The translations under genes were made by a program, and so were the position numbers. The notes under the pieces were generated by a model. That model made no database searches and was not told the DNA's origin. It was given only the letters and a program-made list of their open reading frames with translations. From Achromobacter sp. MYb9 (GTDB lineage: Bacteria; Pseudomonadota; Gammaproteobacteria; Burkholderiales; Burkholderiaceae_B): DNA of 64,000 nt. The first letter of the stretch is position 1, and every line of letters begins with the position of its first letter. The stretch covers positions 124,001 through 188,000 of the forward strand of contig NZ_PCOQ01000009.1 of assembly GCF_002975275.1 (NCBI RefSeq), in the 5' to 3' direction. Shown in pieces: positions 8,936 to 17,922 of this stretch.

Positions 8936-9807
8936 GCGCGGGCTCCGGTGTTCGAGACGCCCAGGCGGGTGGCGGCCTGGCTGGCGCCAACGCGGGTTTC
9001 GGCCAGATCCAGCAGCTTGTCGATGGCGTAGCCGATGGCGCCCACCACGATCACCGCGGCCATGACCAGATCCAGCTGGAACAACTGGCGGCCGTAGACG
9101 ATCAGGTAGCCCAGCCCCTCGCTGGACGCGACCAGCTCGACGACGACCAGGGACAGCCAGGCCTTGGTGAACCCCAACCGCAGTCCCGTGAACAGCGTCG
9201 GCAGCGCATACGGCAAGACGACTTCCAGCACTTGCTGGCGGCGTGTGTAGCCATAGACGCGGGCGACTTCCAGCAGGCTTGTCGGGGTCTGCCGGAATCC
9301 TTGCAGGGTATTGAGCGTGACGGGCACCAGCGCCGCCTTGGCGATCAGGATGTACTTCAGGGGTTCGCCGATGCCCACCAGCAGCAGGACGAACGGCAGC
9401 CACGCCAGAACCGGAATCTGCACCAGCGCGTTGAACGTGGGCAACAGATAGGCTTCGAGCGGGCGCCACAGCCCCATGGTGGCGCCCAGCGCCAGCCCCA
9501 GGACGCTGCCCGCCGCGAAGCCGACAAGCACTCGCTGCAGGCTGGCGTGCACGTTCAGCCAGAGGTCACCGCTGGTGTACAGGTCTTGCAATGTGAGCCA
9601 GACAAAGTGGGGCGACGGCAGCACTTGCTCGGATATCCAGCCCTGGGAGGCGCCCAGTTGCCATAGCGCAAGCAAGGAAAGGGGCAGCAACCAGGGCAAC
9701 AGGCTGCCGCCGGCCTGTCGCAGCCAGGCTTGCGGGCCGTGCCGGGCGCGCCGCAGCGCGGGGGCGGGCGAGGGCGAGACGTGGACGTCCAGGGTGTTTT
9801 CTGCCAT
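8932..9807 (-). CDS. SsuC-type ABC permease (first)
   Basis: This 291-residue inner-membrane permease is paralogous to the downstream one. Its helices begin at about residue 37 (SLLPWLLPLSLLALWQL), and the EAA loop TSLLEVARVYGYTRRQQVLEVVLP lies at about 190-212. The ATG at 9807 is preceded by AAGGAAAG on the reverse strand. An in-frame start at 9876 would add an unlikely Arg-rich leader inside the receptor gene. It overlaps the next gene by 4 bases, indicating translational coupling. Confidence 0.9.
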   Translation of the reverse strand: MAENTLDVHVSPSPAPALRRARHGPQAWLRQAGGSLLPWLLPLSLLALWQLGASQGWISEQVLPSPHFVWLTLQDLYTSGDLWLNVHASLQRVLVGFAAGSVLGLALGATMGLWRPLEAYLLPTFNALVQIPVLAWLPFVLLLVGIGEPLKYILIAKAALVPVTLNTLQGFRQTPTSLLEVARVYGYTRRQQVLEVVLPYALPTLFTGLRLGFTKAWLSLVVVELVASSEGLGYLIVYGRQLFQLDLVMAAVIVVGAIGYAIDKLLDLAETRVGASQAATRLGVSNTGARA

Positions 9808-9817
9808 GGCGCTTTCC

Positions 9818-10924
9818 TTATCGCGCCGGCGCGGCCGCGGCCTGGCGTTCGCCCGTCGCCGCCTTTCCTTGGGCATTGAAGGCGGTCCAGCGGCCGGCCA
9901 GGTTGGCCTTCTGCAGCGCGGCGTCCAGGTAGCGCGGCTCGAACCAGCCGTCCACGCTGACCGGGCGGCGGATCAGCTTCAACTTCAGCGCATCGTCGGC
10001 CACGGCCTGGTAGCGCGCCGTCAGGAATTCATCCAGCAGCGGCGAATTGCGCACGGCCAGCGTGTCGCCGTCGAACTCCGCCTGCCATGACGCGTAAGGC
10101 GTGCCACTGCGCGCCCAGATATTGAACAGGGCGTCGCGGTTTTGTTCGTCCGACGACCACTGCGCGGCGCGCACGAACACGTCAACCACCCGCTGCACGG
10201 CGTCGGGGTTTTCCTTTTCGAAGTCTTCGCGCACCAGCAAGGCCGCCTGGCGCGTGAAAGAAGGGTCCTGGCCCTTGGTGGAGTAGATGATGCGCACCAG
10301 GCCCTGATCGCGCAGCTTGAAGTATTCGTATCCCCCGAACGCGGCGTCCACGCCGTTGGACACCAGCGCGGCTTGCGCGCTGCCGCCGTCCAGGTTCACG
10401 CCTTTGATGTCGCGTTCGGTCAGGTGCTTCGAGGCCAGCACATTGATGGCCACCAGGTGTCCGTTCGTGCCGCGAAAGATCGAGACTTTGCGGCCTTTCA
10501 GATCTTCCAGGGCGTTGAGCGGGGAGTCCTTGGGGGTCGAGACGTACAGGTTGTTGCGCACGCCGCTGCCAAGCAGGATGCGGGTTTTCAGGCCGTTGGA
10601 GCGGCCCACGACCGCGGGCAGGTCGCCCTGGTAGGCGAAGTCGATCTGCTTGTTCGAGAGCGCTTCGTTCACGGCGGGGCCGGCGCCCTTGAAGAACAGC
10701 CATTGCACCTGGGTGCCGGTGCCCTTGAAGGCCTCTTCCAGCCACTGGTTGGCGCGCGCGACGCCGCCGGGAGATCCGCCCCAGGTGATCGGGTCGCCGC
10801 CGCCGGCGGTCGCCACACCGATTCGGACCACCTCGGGCGCGGCCAGCGAGGCGGCGCTGGCCGCGCATAAGGCGACGCCCAGCAACAGGCGTGAAATCAG
10901 GCGGGCAGAGGGCAGGATGCGCAT
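9818..10924 (-). CDS. SsuA-like ABC solute-binding protein
   Basis: This 368-residue periplasmic receptor has a signal peptide of about 29 residues ending SLAA. The mature part is a two-lobed periplasmic binding protein of the SsuA/TauA/NrtA type, with KGAGPAVNEALSNKQIDFAYQGDLPAV followed by DLKGRKVSIFRGTNGH, the usual ligand-cleft segments. The ATG at 10924 was chosen because it opens directly into the signal sequence and is preceded by GGAACAA. It presumably delivers the substrate to the two permeases downstream. Aliphatic sulfonates are the commonest ligands of the family, but the pairing with an amidohydrolase suggests a more complex organic compound. Confidence 0.88.
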   Translation of the reverse strand: MRILPSARLISRLLLGVALCAASAASLAAPEVVRIGVATAGGGDPITWGGSPGGVARANQWLEEAFKGTGTQVQWLFFKGAGPAVNEALSNKQIDFAYQGDLPAVVGRSNGLKTRILLGSGVRNNLYVSTPKDSPLNALEDLKGRKVSIFRGTNGHLVAINVLASKHLTERDIKGVNLDGGSAQAALVSNGVDAAFGGYEYFKLRDQGLVRIIYSTKGQDPSFTRQAALLVREDFEKENPDAVQRVVDVFVRAAQWSSDEQNRDALFNIWARSGTPYASWQAEFDGDTLAVRNSPLLDEFLTARYQAVADDALKLKLIRRPVSVDGWFEPRYLDAALQKANLAGRWTAFNAQGKAATGERQAAAAPAR

Positions 10925-11037
10925 GGTTGTTCCGTATAAAGATGAAAAGCGGGGATGAACGAAGCCGGTCCGCGCCGGAAACGGGCAGACCGCCGCCCGC
11001 CTGAGCGGACGGGAATGTCGGCAAGGCGGGGGGCGGC

Positions 11038-12555
11038 TCAGGCCGCGAGCGCTTGGGCCTGCAACGTCTTTTCGATGCGGGTGCCCTTGAAGAATTGCGG
11101 ATGCGCCTGGGTGTAGAAGCGGTAGGGGTTGTCGAAAACCAGGGCCTTGAAATCCGCCTTCGTGATCACGCCTTGTTCGACCAGGTCCCAGCTTTCGGCC
11201 AACGGTTCGGTCAGGTCTGGCACGTCCCAATGGCCGACATCCGACGACCAGATCGCATTGAGCTTCACGTTCAGCGGATTCGCGCGGTCGTTGAAGGCGG
11301 CGCCGACGGTCCTGTCGTCGGCTTCGGACCCGAAGTAGAAGCTGTCCACCCAGCGCGCGCGGATGTCTTCGACGCGTTCGATGCCGGCGGCCGCGAAGTC
11401 GTCGAGTTCGTCGCCCCGCGGATCGCGGCTGTGGGGCAAGGCCGAGACGCCCAGGCTGTCTTGCAGCAGGGTGGCCTTGTCCACGCCGCGCCCCTGGAGG
11501 AGTTCCGCGCCATAGCGCTCGAACAGTTCCGCCAGCAAGCCGATGTCCGCGTTGGCGGGGTTGTACTGGTGCACGGCGTCGCGGTTGCGTTTTTCCCAGC
11601 GGTCCACCAGGTGCGTGTACACATGCGCGCCCCAGTCCGCGCCGCCTTCCAGCAGCGCCACGCGCAGGCCGGGAAAGCGGCGGGTGACGCCGCCGAAGAA
11701 CAGCGCTTTGGCAAAGGCCTGCGAGCCGTCGGCGAAGTGGCCGATGTGGTTGAACATGTAGTTGCTGATGGAGTGCCGCCCCGTCCAGCCCTGGCTGCCG
11801 TAATGCGTGGCCAGCGGCACGCCCAGCTCGACGGCCTTGGCCCAGAACGGGTCGTAGTCGTGTTCGCTGTCCAGGCCGAAGAAATCCACATACGACGCGT
11901 GGCGGGCGATGTCCGGGTATTGCGCGGGCGGGTACTTGTCGGCGATGGCCTTGATCGGCCGGCGCACCCCGCCGGGGATGTTGGCCACCTTCAGGCCCAA
12001 GGTGTTGACCGCGAATTCAAGCTCTTCGATGGCCTCCTGCGGGTGGTACATGGGGATGCCGGCGACGGGCGTCAGGCGGTCGCTGTACTTGCGGTATTGG
12101 TCCGCATGAAAGTGGTTGATCGCGCGGTGCAGCGGCTGGCGGAATTCATTGCCGGCGCCCAGCGGGGCCAGCACGTCATTGGGAAACAGGATGGAATAGT
12201 CCGAGCCTTGCTCTTCAAGACGCTCGTACAGCAACTCCGGCAATGTGACGGTGGCCAAGTCCAGCGTGTTGCGCGTGACGCGCGCCCACCAGGGCGCACG
12301 CAGCGTGCGGTGGTATTGCCTTTCCTCGGGCGTCTGCTGGTACCAGTCTTTGCCTTCGGCCTTGGTGGCGAAGCGTGAACCCTGGGTTTTACGCAAAATG
12401 TCCACCAGCTTAGCGCCGCCGTAGTGCTGGATGTAGTCCTCCAGGACAGGTGCATAGTCGTTGACGTGGACATCGGTATCGATCACCGGGTAATCCAGAT
12501 TCGCCTTGATGGCGGCGGAGCGGGATGCCTGGGTACGGTGCAGCCGGTCATTCAT
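11038..12555 (-). CDS. Amidohydrolase_2 family metal hydrolase
   Basis: This 505-residue protein of the COG2159 amidohydrolase-related family includes relatives of aminocarboxymuconate-semialdehyde decarboxylase and 4-oxalomesaconate hydratase. The metal motif VIDTDVHVN lies near the N-terminus. PLATHYGSQGW in the middle and SSDVGHWDVPD near the C-terminus supply further probable ligands. The family normally acts as a Zn-dependent decarboxylase or hydrolase on ring-cleavage products. At about 500 residues it is longer than the classic members (about 335). The ATG at 12555 has GGAG 9 bases upstream. It heads the operon with the ABC transporter and flavin monooxygenase, 113 bases before the receptor gene, so a joint catabolic role is likely. 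The reaction is unassigned. Confidence 0.82.
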   Translation of the reverse strand: MNDRLHRTQASRSAAIKANLDYPVIDTDVHVNDYAPVLEDYIQHYGGAKLVDILRKTQGSRFATKAEGKDWYQQTPEERQYHRTLRAPWWARVTRNTLDLATVTLPELLYERLEEQGSDYSILFPNDVLAPLGAGNEFRQPLHRAINHFHADQYRKYSDRLTPVAGIPMYHPQEAIEELEFAVNTLGLKVANIPGGVRRPIKAIADKYPPAQYPDIARHASYVDFFGLDSEHDYDPFWAKAVELGVPLATHYGSQGWTGRHSISNYMFNHIGHFADGSQAFAKALFFGGVTRRFPGLRVALLEGGADWGAHVYTHLVDRWEKRNRDAVHQYNPANADIGLLAELFERYGAELLQGRGVDKATLLQDSLGVSALPHSRDPRGDELDDFAAAGIERVEDIRARWVDSFYFGSEADDRTVGAAFNDRANPLNVKLNAIWSSDVGHWDVPDLTEPLAESWDLVEQGVITKADFKALVFDNPYRFYTQAHPQFFKGTRIEKTLQAQALAA

Positions 12556-12654
12556 GGAGGTCTCCGAAAATGAAACGAAGGCGGCGTGTTGCGCGTTGGG
12601 AAACGGCAATATCGGCGCGGATACGTCACAGTACGGGACCGCCGGGCGTAACCA

Positions 12655-12677
12655 AACGACGAATTTGAAATGTCGTT
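12655..12677. promoter_or_regulatory. Possible operator before amidohydrolase operon
   Basis: AACGAC and its complement GTCGTT flank an 11-base A/T-rich spacer about 100 bases upstream of the amidohydrolase start. The spacing is like that of LysR-type binding sites, but no regulator gene is adjacent. Judged by eye only. Confidence 0.3.
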
Positions 12678-12719
12678 CTGAGTGATGTGCTTATGGCGTT
12701 GGGGGCGTCGCCCACAATA

Positions 12720-12784
12720 AATAAGCCCCGCCCGAGAACCGACCGTCCCACTTCGTGGGGGTCACTTCACGTGCGGGGCTTATT
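12720..12784. terminator. Large branched hairpin, possible bidirectional terminator
   Basis: AATAAGCCCCGC at 12720-12731 pairs perfectly with GCGGGGCTTATT at 12773-12784. The 41-base loop holds an inner hairpin built on CCCAC-TTC-GTGGG (12748-12760). It lies about 100 bases beyond the stop of the leftward aldehyde dehydrogenase gene and could end its transcript. The branched shape is unusual for a simple terminator. Confidence 0.55.
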
Positions 12785-12884
12785 GGGATAACGCGCTACA
12801 CGGCCGATGCGGCCGGCAGGAAAGGCGGGCAGTGCACGCGCCACCGGTCCGGCGCGGCGCCGAACCGATGGCGAGCGGGCAATA

Positions 12885-14324
12885 TCAGACGCCGACGACG
12901 GAGACGGCCTTCGTCACCAGGTAGGCTTCCAGCGCTTCCGGGCCGCCCTCGGAGCCGTAGCCGGAATCCTTCACGCCACCGAACGGGAGTTCAGCGGACG
13001 GGGTGGCGGGCTGGTTGACCCAGAGCATGCCCACTTCAAGGCGGCGCGACAGCTCGTGCACCGTCTTGATCGACTTGGTGAAGCCGTAAGCAGACAGGCC
13101 GAACGGCAGGCGATTGGCTTCGCGGATGGCCTCGTCCAGCGTTTCGAAGCTGCGGATCGCGGCGATCGGACCGAACGGTTCTTCGTTGAAGATGTCGGCG
13201 TCAAGCGGGACGTCGGTGAGGATCGTGGGCGCGAAGAAGTTGCCGGCGCCGCCGATACGCGCGCCACCGGTGGCGATGCGCGCACCCTTTTCGCTGGCGT
13301 TCTTGACGATCTTGTCCATGGCCACCAGGCGACGGTCGTTGGCCAGGGGCCCAAGCGTCGTGCCTTCGGTCAGGCCATCGCCCAGCTTGAGCTTTTCGGC
13401 ATGGGCGACGAAGGCTTGCTCGAATGCGGCCTTGATGCTCTTGTGGACCAGGAAGCGCGTCGGCGAAATGCAGACTTGGCCCGCGTTGCGGAACTTGGCG
13501 CCGCCCGAGGCCTTCACGGCCAGTTCGACGTCGGCGTCCTCGGCCACGATCACCGGGGCGTGGCCGCCCAGTTCCATCGTGACGCGCTTCATGTGCAGGC
13601 CGGCCAGCGCGGCCAGTTCCTTGCCGACCGGGGTCGACCCGGTGAACGTGACCTTGCGGATCACCGGATGCGGGATCAGGTAGCTGGAAATCTCGGCGGG
13701 CGATCCGAAGACCAGGCCCAGCACGCCCTTGGGGATGCCGGCGTCGACGAAGCAGTTCAGCAGGGCGGCGGGGGAAGCCGGGGTTTCTTCGGGTGCCTTC
13801 ACCAGGAAGGAGCAGCCGGTGGCCAGCGCGGCGCCAAGCTTGCGCACGACCTGATTGACCGGGAAGTTCCACGGCGTGAACGCGGCCACCGGGCCGACGG
13901 GTTCCTTGATGACCAATTGCTGCGCCAGCGGGTTGCGCGACGGCACGATGCGGCCATAGACCCGCAGTGCCTCGTTGGCGAACCAGTCGATGATTTCAGC
14001 GCCAGCCAACACTTCGCCGCGCGCTTCGGCCAGGGGTTTGCCCTGTTCCTGGGTCAGCAGGCGGGCCACCGAATCCGCGCGTTCGCGCAACAGGGCGGCC
14101 GCGCGGCGCATGACCGCGCAACGTTCATGGGCCGAGGTGTCGCGCCAGGTCTCGAAGCCGCGCTGCGCCGCAGCCAGCGCCAGATCCAGGTCTTCGCGCT
14201 TGGCGTGGGCGACCTGGCCGATCTTCTGGCCGGTGGCGGGGTTCACGACATCGATGCGCGCGCCGCCTTTGGCTTCGCGCCATTCGTTGTCGATCAAAAG
14301 AAGGGTATTCGGGTAATCGGCCAT
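12885..14324 (-). CDS. Succinate-semialdehyde-type aldehyde dehydrogenase
   Basis: This 479-residue NAD(P)-dependent aldehyde dehydrogenase has the full fold. It shows FTPWNFP (cofactor), [19 protein letters not shown], the general base in MELGGHAP (Glu 251), the catalytic Cys 285 in GQVCISPTR and EEPFGPIA. Sequence around these motifs is closest to the NAD-dependent succinate-semialdehyde dehydrogenase (GabD/SSADH) group, but the natural substrate of members in this family is often unknown. The His in ELGGHAP replaces the more usual Asn or Lys. GGAGACC precedes the ATG at 14324. It stands alone between an orphan structured element and the RNA-repair genes, with no GABA aminotransferase nearby. 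Confidence 0.88.
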   Translation of the reverse strand: MADYPNTLLLIDNEWREAKGGARIDVVNPATGQKIGQVAHAKREDLDLALAAAQRGFETWRDTSAHERCAVMRRAAALLRERADSVARLLTQEQGKPLAEARGEVLAGAEIIDWFANEALRVYGRIVPSRNPLAQQLVIKEPVGPVAAFTPWNFPVNQVVRKLGAALATGCSFLVKAPEETPASPAALLNCFVDAGIPKGVLGLVFGSPAEISSYLIPHPVIRKVTFTGSTPVGKELAALAGLHMKRVTMELGGHAPVIVAEDADVELAVKASGGAKFRNAGQVCISPTRFLVHKSIKAAFEQAFVAHAEKLKLGDGLTEGTTLGPLANDRRLVAMDKIVKNASEKGARIATGGARIGGAGNFFAPTILTDVPLDADIFNEEPFGPIAAIRSFETLDEAIREANRLPFGLSAYGFTKSIKTVHELSRRLEVGMLWVNQPATPSAELPFGGVKDSGYGSEGGPEALEAYLVTKAVSVVGV

Positions 14325-14533
14325 GGGGTCTCCGTAGGGTCAGGGATTGAGGGTCTGTCCGGGATGGCTGGGCGAACCTGCGGCAGCATCCATGCCCATC
14401 TCGGGGTTCTGCGGAAAAACGCGTTCAGATCGATAGGGAAAGGAAGACTCTACGCCGAAATTCCGCGCGAATCCACCGGGCGGGGGACGGATGGCCGGTT
14501 TAAAGGTGCAGATTCGAGAGCAGGCGCGTCGCA

Positions 14534-15670
14534 TCACACCGCATACGTGACCCGATGCGCCTCGGTCGGCAGTGGCAGGTCCCACCGGTGCAGCATGCCG
14601 GTCAACGTCTTGTTCGATAGCGATGTGTCGCGCCGGGTGTTTCGGCGCAGCAGCTCGGTGCGCGGCTGTTCCAGATAGACCAGTTCGACTTGGGCATGAT
14701 AGGAATACAGCAAATCCAGCGTTTTCTTGCGCATCAGCTCGCTAAGGTGGGTGGCGTTCCAGACGAAGGGCGCCTTGCGCCGCAGCAGTTCGCGGGCTCG
14801 GTCGATAGCCAGGTGCGCCACCATGCCTTCGTTCTTGCCGTGGCGCAGGCCCAGTTCTTCGCGCGCATCGTCGAACGAAATCACCGGCAGCTCGGGATGA
14901 TGCCGGGTTACCCAGGTGTTCTTGCCCGACGCGGGCAGTCCGGACATCACAATCACCCGCGATCCACGTTCCTGGAACAACGGGTAGTCGGGATGCACGT
15001 CGGCGCCGCGAAAATAGCTGACCGCGGTATGGGCATCGGCGAAGGCGCGTGGCTGACCAAAGCACCGTTCGTCGCGCGCCAGTTCGCAGAACAGCGCGAT
15101 GTTGTCCAGCACGCGCTGACCGTCCGGGCAGATGCGTCCACGCATGTCGGCTTCGGCCAGCATGGCCAGCAATGGAATGTCGACCTGCCAGGACAGTTCA
15201 CGCACGATGAACTCGGGCGTCTTGCCGCGGCGCGAGCCCTCTAGTGCGAAGAACGGCACCTGATGGACCGCGATCAACCTGCACACGGCCTCGCGCACGG
15301 CAAAGGGCACGCCCGCATCCCACAGCGCAATACGCGCGTCGATGGCGCCCTTGCGGGAGTGGCCGGGCTGGCCGATGGCGCCGGTGACCGGATCGATGAC
15401 GGTCGTGCTGTGCTTGGCGATGTCGTGCAGCAGCGCGGCAAGAAATACGATTTCCTGGTCGGCCCGATCCGCCGCGTGGTATTGCGGCAATGCCAGCAGC
15501 GCTTCCATCACCATTTTCGTATGGGTCCAGACATCGCCCTCGCCGTGATAGCGCGGGTCTTGCGGCGTGGTCTTGGCCAGCTCCAGCGCGGGAAATGCCG
15601 CCAGGCAGGCGTTGAAATCCGGCGCCTTGCCGGGAGCAGGCGTAAGTGCCCGCAGTGCTTCGTATTGCAT
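14534..15670 (-). CDS. HD-Pnk: HD phosphoesterase-polynucleotide kinase
   Basis: This 378-residue two-domain protein resembles the HD-Pnk end-healing enzymes described from Runella slithyformis. Those remove 2',3'-cyclic or 3' phosphates and phosphorylate 5'-OH ends of broken RNA or DNA. The N-terminal HD domain (about 20-205) shows His 50, the HD pair 82-83, His 104 and 136 and Asp 175 as metal ligands. The C-terminal P-loop kinase begins GLPASGKNT (244-252). The DDAR at 267-270 corresponds to the DDYR of T4 Pnk that contacts the 5' end. An Arg-rich lid, LRRNTRRDTS, follows at about 341. The P-loop has Asn where Ser or Thr is usual. It starts 10 bases after the ligase stop, so the two genes form an operon. 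Function is inferred from domain layout and partner. Confidence 0.85.
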   Translation of the reverse strand: MQYEALRALTPAPGKAPDFNACLAAFPALELAKTTPQDPRYHGEGDVWTHTKMVMEALLALPQYHAADRADQEIVFLAALLHDIAKHSTTVIDPVTGAIGQPGHSRKGAIDARIALWDAGVPFAVREAVCRLIAVHQVPFFALEGSRRGKTPEFIVRELSWQVDIPLLAMLAEADMRGRICPDGQRVLDNIALFCELARDERCFGQPRAFADAHTAVSYFRGADVHPDYPLFQERGSRVIVMSGLPASGKNTWVTRHHPELPVISFDDAREELGLRHGKNEGMVAHLAIDRARELLRRKAPFVWNATHLSELMRKKTLDLLYSYHAQVELVYLEQPRTELLRRNTRRDTSLSNKTLTGMLHRWDLPLPTEAHRVTYAV

Positions 15671-15680
15671 GATCTATTCC

Positions 15681-16547
15681 TTATTGTCCGGCGGCGCCGC
15701 GCAGCGTGTCCCAGTCCACCGCGAGACGCGGCGCGTAGAGGTCAACGCCGGGCGCCAACTGGTTGGGCACGTAGGGCTGCTCGGAATGGTGTTTGTCCGA
15801 ATCCAGGATGGCTTGAACGAAATCTCGCCGTACCCACTTGTAGCGGGCGATCGTCCTGCCGTCGGCTTCCACTTTGACGTACAGGCCTTCCGACAGGTCC
15901 GATTTGTCGCATTGTTTCCAGGCGCGCTCTAGGTCCAAGCCTTCTCGCTGCACGGTGGCTTCAAATGCCTTGCGCCAGTCTGCGGTCTTGGCCAGCGACG
16001 GCCGCAGCAGGGCCTTGAGCGTGTCAAGCCTGGGCGGCGCCACGCCTTCATACAGGACGGGCACGGACAGCACGGGGCCATCCGCCAGCAAGGCGCGGCG
16101 CGCCTGGGTGGACAGGAAGTCGCCGCTGTGACGATCCAGGACATCGAACTCGAAAAAATGATGCGGCAAGGCGTCGTAGAAAACCGAGTGTTTCTTCGAC
16201 AGCGTTTCGCCATACATCACGTAGCGATCCTCCAGGCGGTCAAGCAGCCAGTCGGTGTGCGCCGCGGCCCAGGCTTTTACGAAACTGAATTGCCGTTCGC
16301 GGCCGCCGCCCACCAGGTAGTGGCCGCGCGATTGCAGCAGCAGTTCGCCCGATGGGCTGAAGCTGATGCCAGTGTTCGCGCCGTCGAGCTTTTCCTCGAC
16401 GACCAGGTGCAGGCCGGCCAACTGGCGGTACGGCACGTGGTCGTGGCCTTCGTCGCCGTCTTGCAGGCGCGAGCCTTCCAGGTGGGGGGTGCGGGGATAG
16501 CGAAACAGGTCCAGCGATTGCGCGTAAGCGCAGAAATCTTGCGTCAT
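15681..16547 (-). CDS. Rnl2-like RNA ligase
   Basis: This 288-residue nucleotidyltransferase-fold ligase seals RNA ends via an enzyme-AMP intermediate. All core motifs are visible: motif I EEKLDGAN with the adenylated Lys 53, motif Ia SRGH (73-76), motif III MYGET (111-115), motif IIIa FFEFDVLD (131-138), motif IV SEGLYVKVE (219-227) and motif V RYKWVR with Lys 237. The order and spacing fit Rnl2-type RNA ligases rather than DNA ligases, and there is no OB fold. GGAG lies about 9 bases before the ATG at 16547. It is co-oriented with and 10 bases upstream of the HD-Pnk gene, so one operon supplies healing and sealing. The biological substrate, perhaps tRNA cut by a toxin nuclease, is unknown. 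Confidence 0.87.
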   Translation of the reverse strand: MTQDFCAYAQSLDLFRYPRTPHLEGSRLQDGDEGHDHVPYRQLAGLHLVVEEKLDGANTGISFSPSGELLLQSRGHYLVGGGRERQFSFVKAWAAAHTDWLLDRLEDRYVMYGETLSKKHSVFYDALPHHFFEFDVLDRHSGDFLSTQARRALLADGPVLSVPVLYEGVAPPRLDTLKALLRPSLAKTADWRKAFEATVQREGLDLERAWKQCDKSDLSEGLYVKVEADGRTIARYKWVRRDFVQAILDSDKHHSEQPYVPNQLAPGVDLYAPRLAVDWDTLRGAAGQ

Positions 16548-16853
16548 GGGATCTTCTCCAGTGTGATGGAAAAGCCGACGACGCAGTCTGGACGGGAAAG
16601 GAAAGCGAGTGGGGTGTGTGCTTCCTGGAACCGCGCCTGGACCCCATGGCGTGCGCTCAAGACTCAGGCGTCGAGCAGCACGGGGCGCGCAGGCAGACCG
16701 CGATTACCAGGGCGGTAGTCGTCGGCGTTTAGGCGTAGTGACGGATGGCAGACACGGTTGCACTCAAATGAAAAGGGGGGAAAGAAGAGGCAGAATCCTA
16801 AGACACCGGAAAGGGTTTTGTCAATGCGCGGGATGACGCGGGTGCGTAAGCGC
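16548..16853. other. 306-base gap upstream of RNA ligase
   Basis: This gap between the LysR stop and the RNA ligase start contains no convincing gene. It should hold the promoter of the leftward repair cassette, but I find no clear sigma-70 or sigma-54 hexamers on the reverse strand. A short reverse-strand frame at 16664-16888 encodes 74 residues without recognisable features. A small RNA here cannot be excluded. Confidence 0.5.
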
Positions 16854-17783
16854 TTATGGCCGACTGGAAAAGTCGCTGGCGGGCACATTGCGACGGCGTG
16901 AAAAGTCGCAGACCTCGGCGGCCCGCCGCGCGATGTACTCGGCGCGCGTATCGAGCGAGCCCTGGTGAAAGACCGCGTTGTAGATCATCGGCGGCGGCAT
17001 GGGGACGCTGTGAACGATCTTCAGCAGGCCGGCTTCCAGTTCCGGCCTGAAATACGCCGGGCACAGCTGGCTGATGCCGAAACCGTCGATGGTCAGTTCG
17101 CCCAGCACGGCCAGGCTGTTGCTGGCGAAGACGCGGTTGAATCGGAACCCGTGTTCCTCCAGCCAGGGCCGATAGAACAGGCTTTTGCTGGAATCGTGGG
17201 ACTGCTCAAGAAACGGGTACAGCGCAAAGTCCATGGGCTTCAGCGGGCCTTCGGGCACGCCTAGCGCGGGGCTGGCCATCCAGACGTTTTCCACGACGCC
17301 CACCGGCATCAGCTGAAAGTCCTCGCCCCAGTACGTGCCTGGCACGATGGCCAGATCCAGTTCATGTTGGCGCAGTTGGTCAATCAACTGCAGGCCGGGC
17401 GCCACGCTGGGCTCCAAGGTCAAACCGGGACACTCTTTCACCACGGTGCTGATCAACAGGCCCAGCCAGCTAAGCGCCGTCAGTTCGGTGACGCCGATGC
17501 GGACCTTGCCTTCCAGCGGCGCCGAGCCGCCCGCCGCTTCAGCCATGCGCAACCGCAGCCGCAGCGCCTCTTCGGCCATGGGCAAAAGGCGTTCGCCGTC
17601 GGGGGTCAGAACAATACCGGTGGCGCCGCGATGGAGCAGGCGCTTGCCCAATTCGGCTTCCAGGTCGCTGACTCGCTTGGAGATCGCGGACTGGGTCGTG
17701 TGCAGCGTCGTCGCGGCGGCGCTCAGGCTACCCAGCTTGGCGCTGTGATAGAACGCCTCGAGTTGTTTGAAGGTTGGATTCAT
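16854..17783 (-). CDS. LysR-type transcriptional regulator
   Basis: This 309-residue regulator has the N-terminal winged HTH (residues 3-62, FKQLEAFYHSAKLGSLSAAA then TTQSAISKRVSDLE) and a two-lobed effector domain from about 90. It is divergent from the aminotransferase-Bug-RraA operon with a 139-base gap, the classic arrangement for a LysR regulator controlling its neighbour. The effector is unknown but is probably the substrate of that pathway. The basic C-terminal tail (FSRRRN) extends slightly beyond the usual end. Confidence 0.92.
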   Translation of the reverse strand: MNPTFKQLEAFYHSAKLGSLSAAATTLHTTQSAISKRVSDLEAELGKRLLHRGATGIVLTPDGERLLPMAEEALRLRLRMAEAAGGSAPLEGKVRIGVTELTALSWLGLLISTVVKECPGLTLEPSVAPGLQLIDQLRQHELDLAIVPGTYWGEDFQLMPVGVVENVWMASPALGVPEGPLKPMDFALYPFLEQSHDSSKSLFYRPWLEEHGFRFNRVFASNSLAVLGELTIDGFGISQLCPAYFRPELEAGLLKIVHSVPMPPPMIYNAVFHQGSLDTRAEYIARRAAEVCDFSRRRNVPASDFSSRP

Positions 17784-17922
17784 GGGGAGGGCGAGCGAGG
17801 GGCCGTGAAGATCCAGGAACCCATGCCAATCTGGAATGGCGGGGTATGCGGATTAGTCGCTACCGCCTGGAAAGTGATCGTATCCATAATGTGTCCACTG
17901 TTCAATAGACTCCGGATGGACC

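Noticed and set aside
16746..16762. Sigma-54-like string TGGCAGACACGGTTGCA upstream of the RNA-repair cassette
   Set aside because: The GG-to-GC spacing is 11 rather than 10 bases, and it faces away from the ligase gene. Tempting because rtc RNA-repair operons use sigma-54.
16664..16888. 74-residue reverse-strand frame before the RNA ligase
   Set aside because: It overlaps the LysR 3' end and has no recognisable domain or ribosome-binding site. Kept only as a note in the gap entry.
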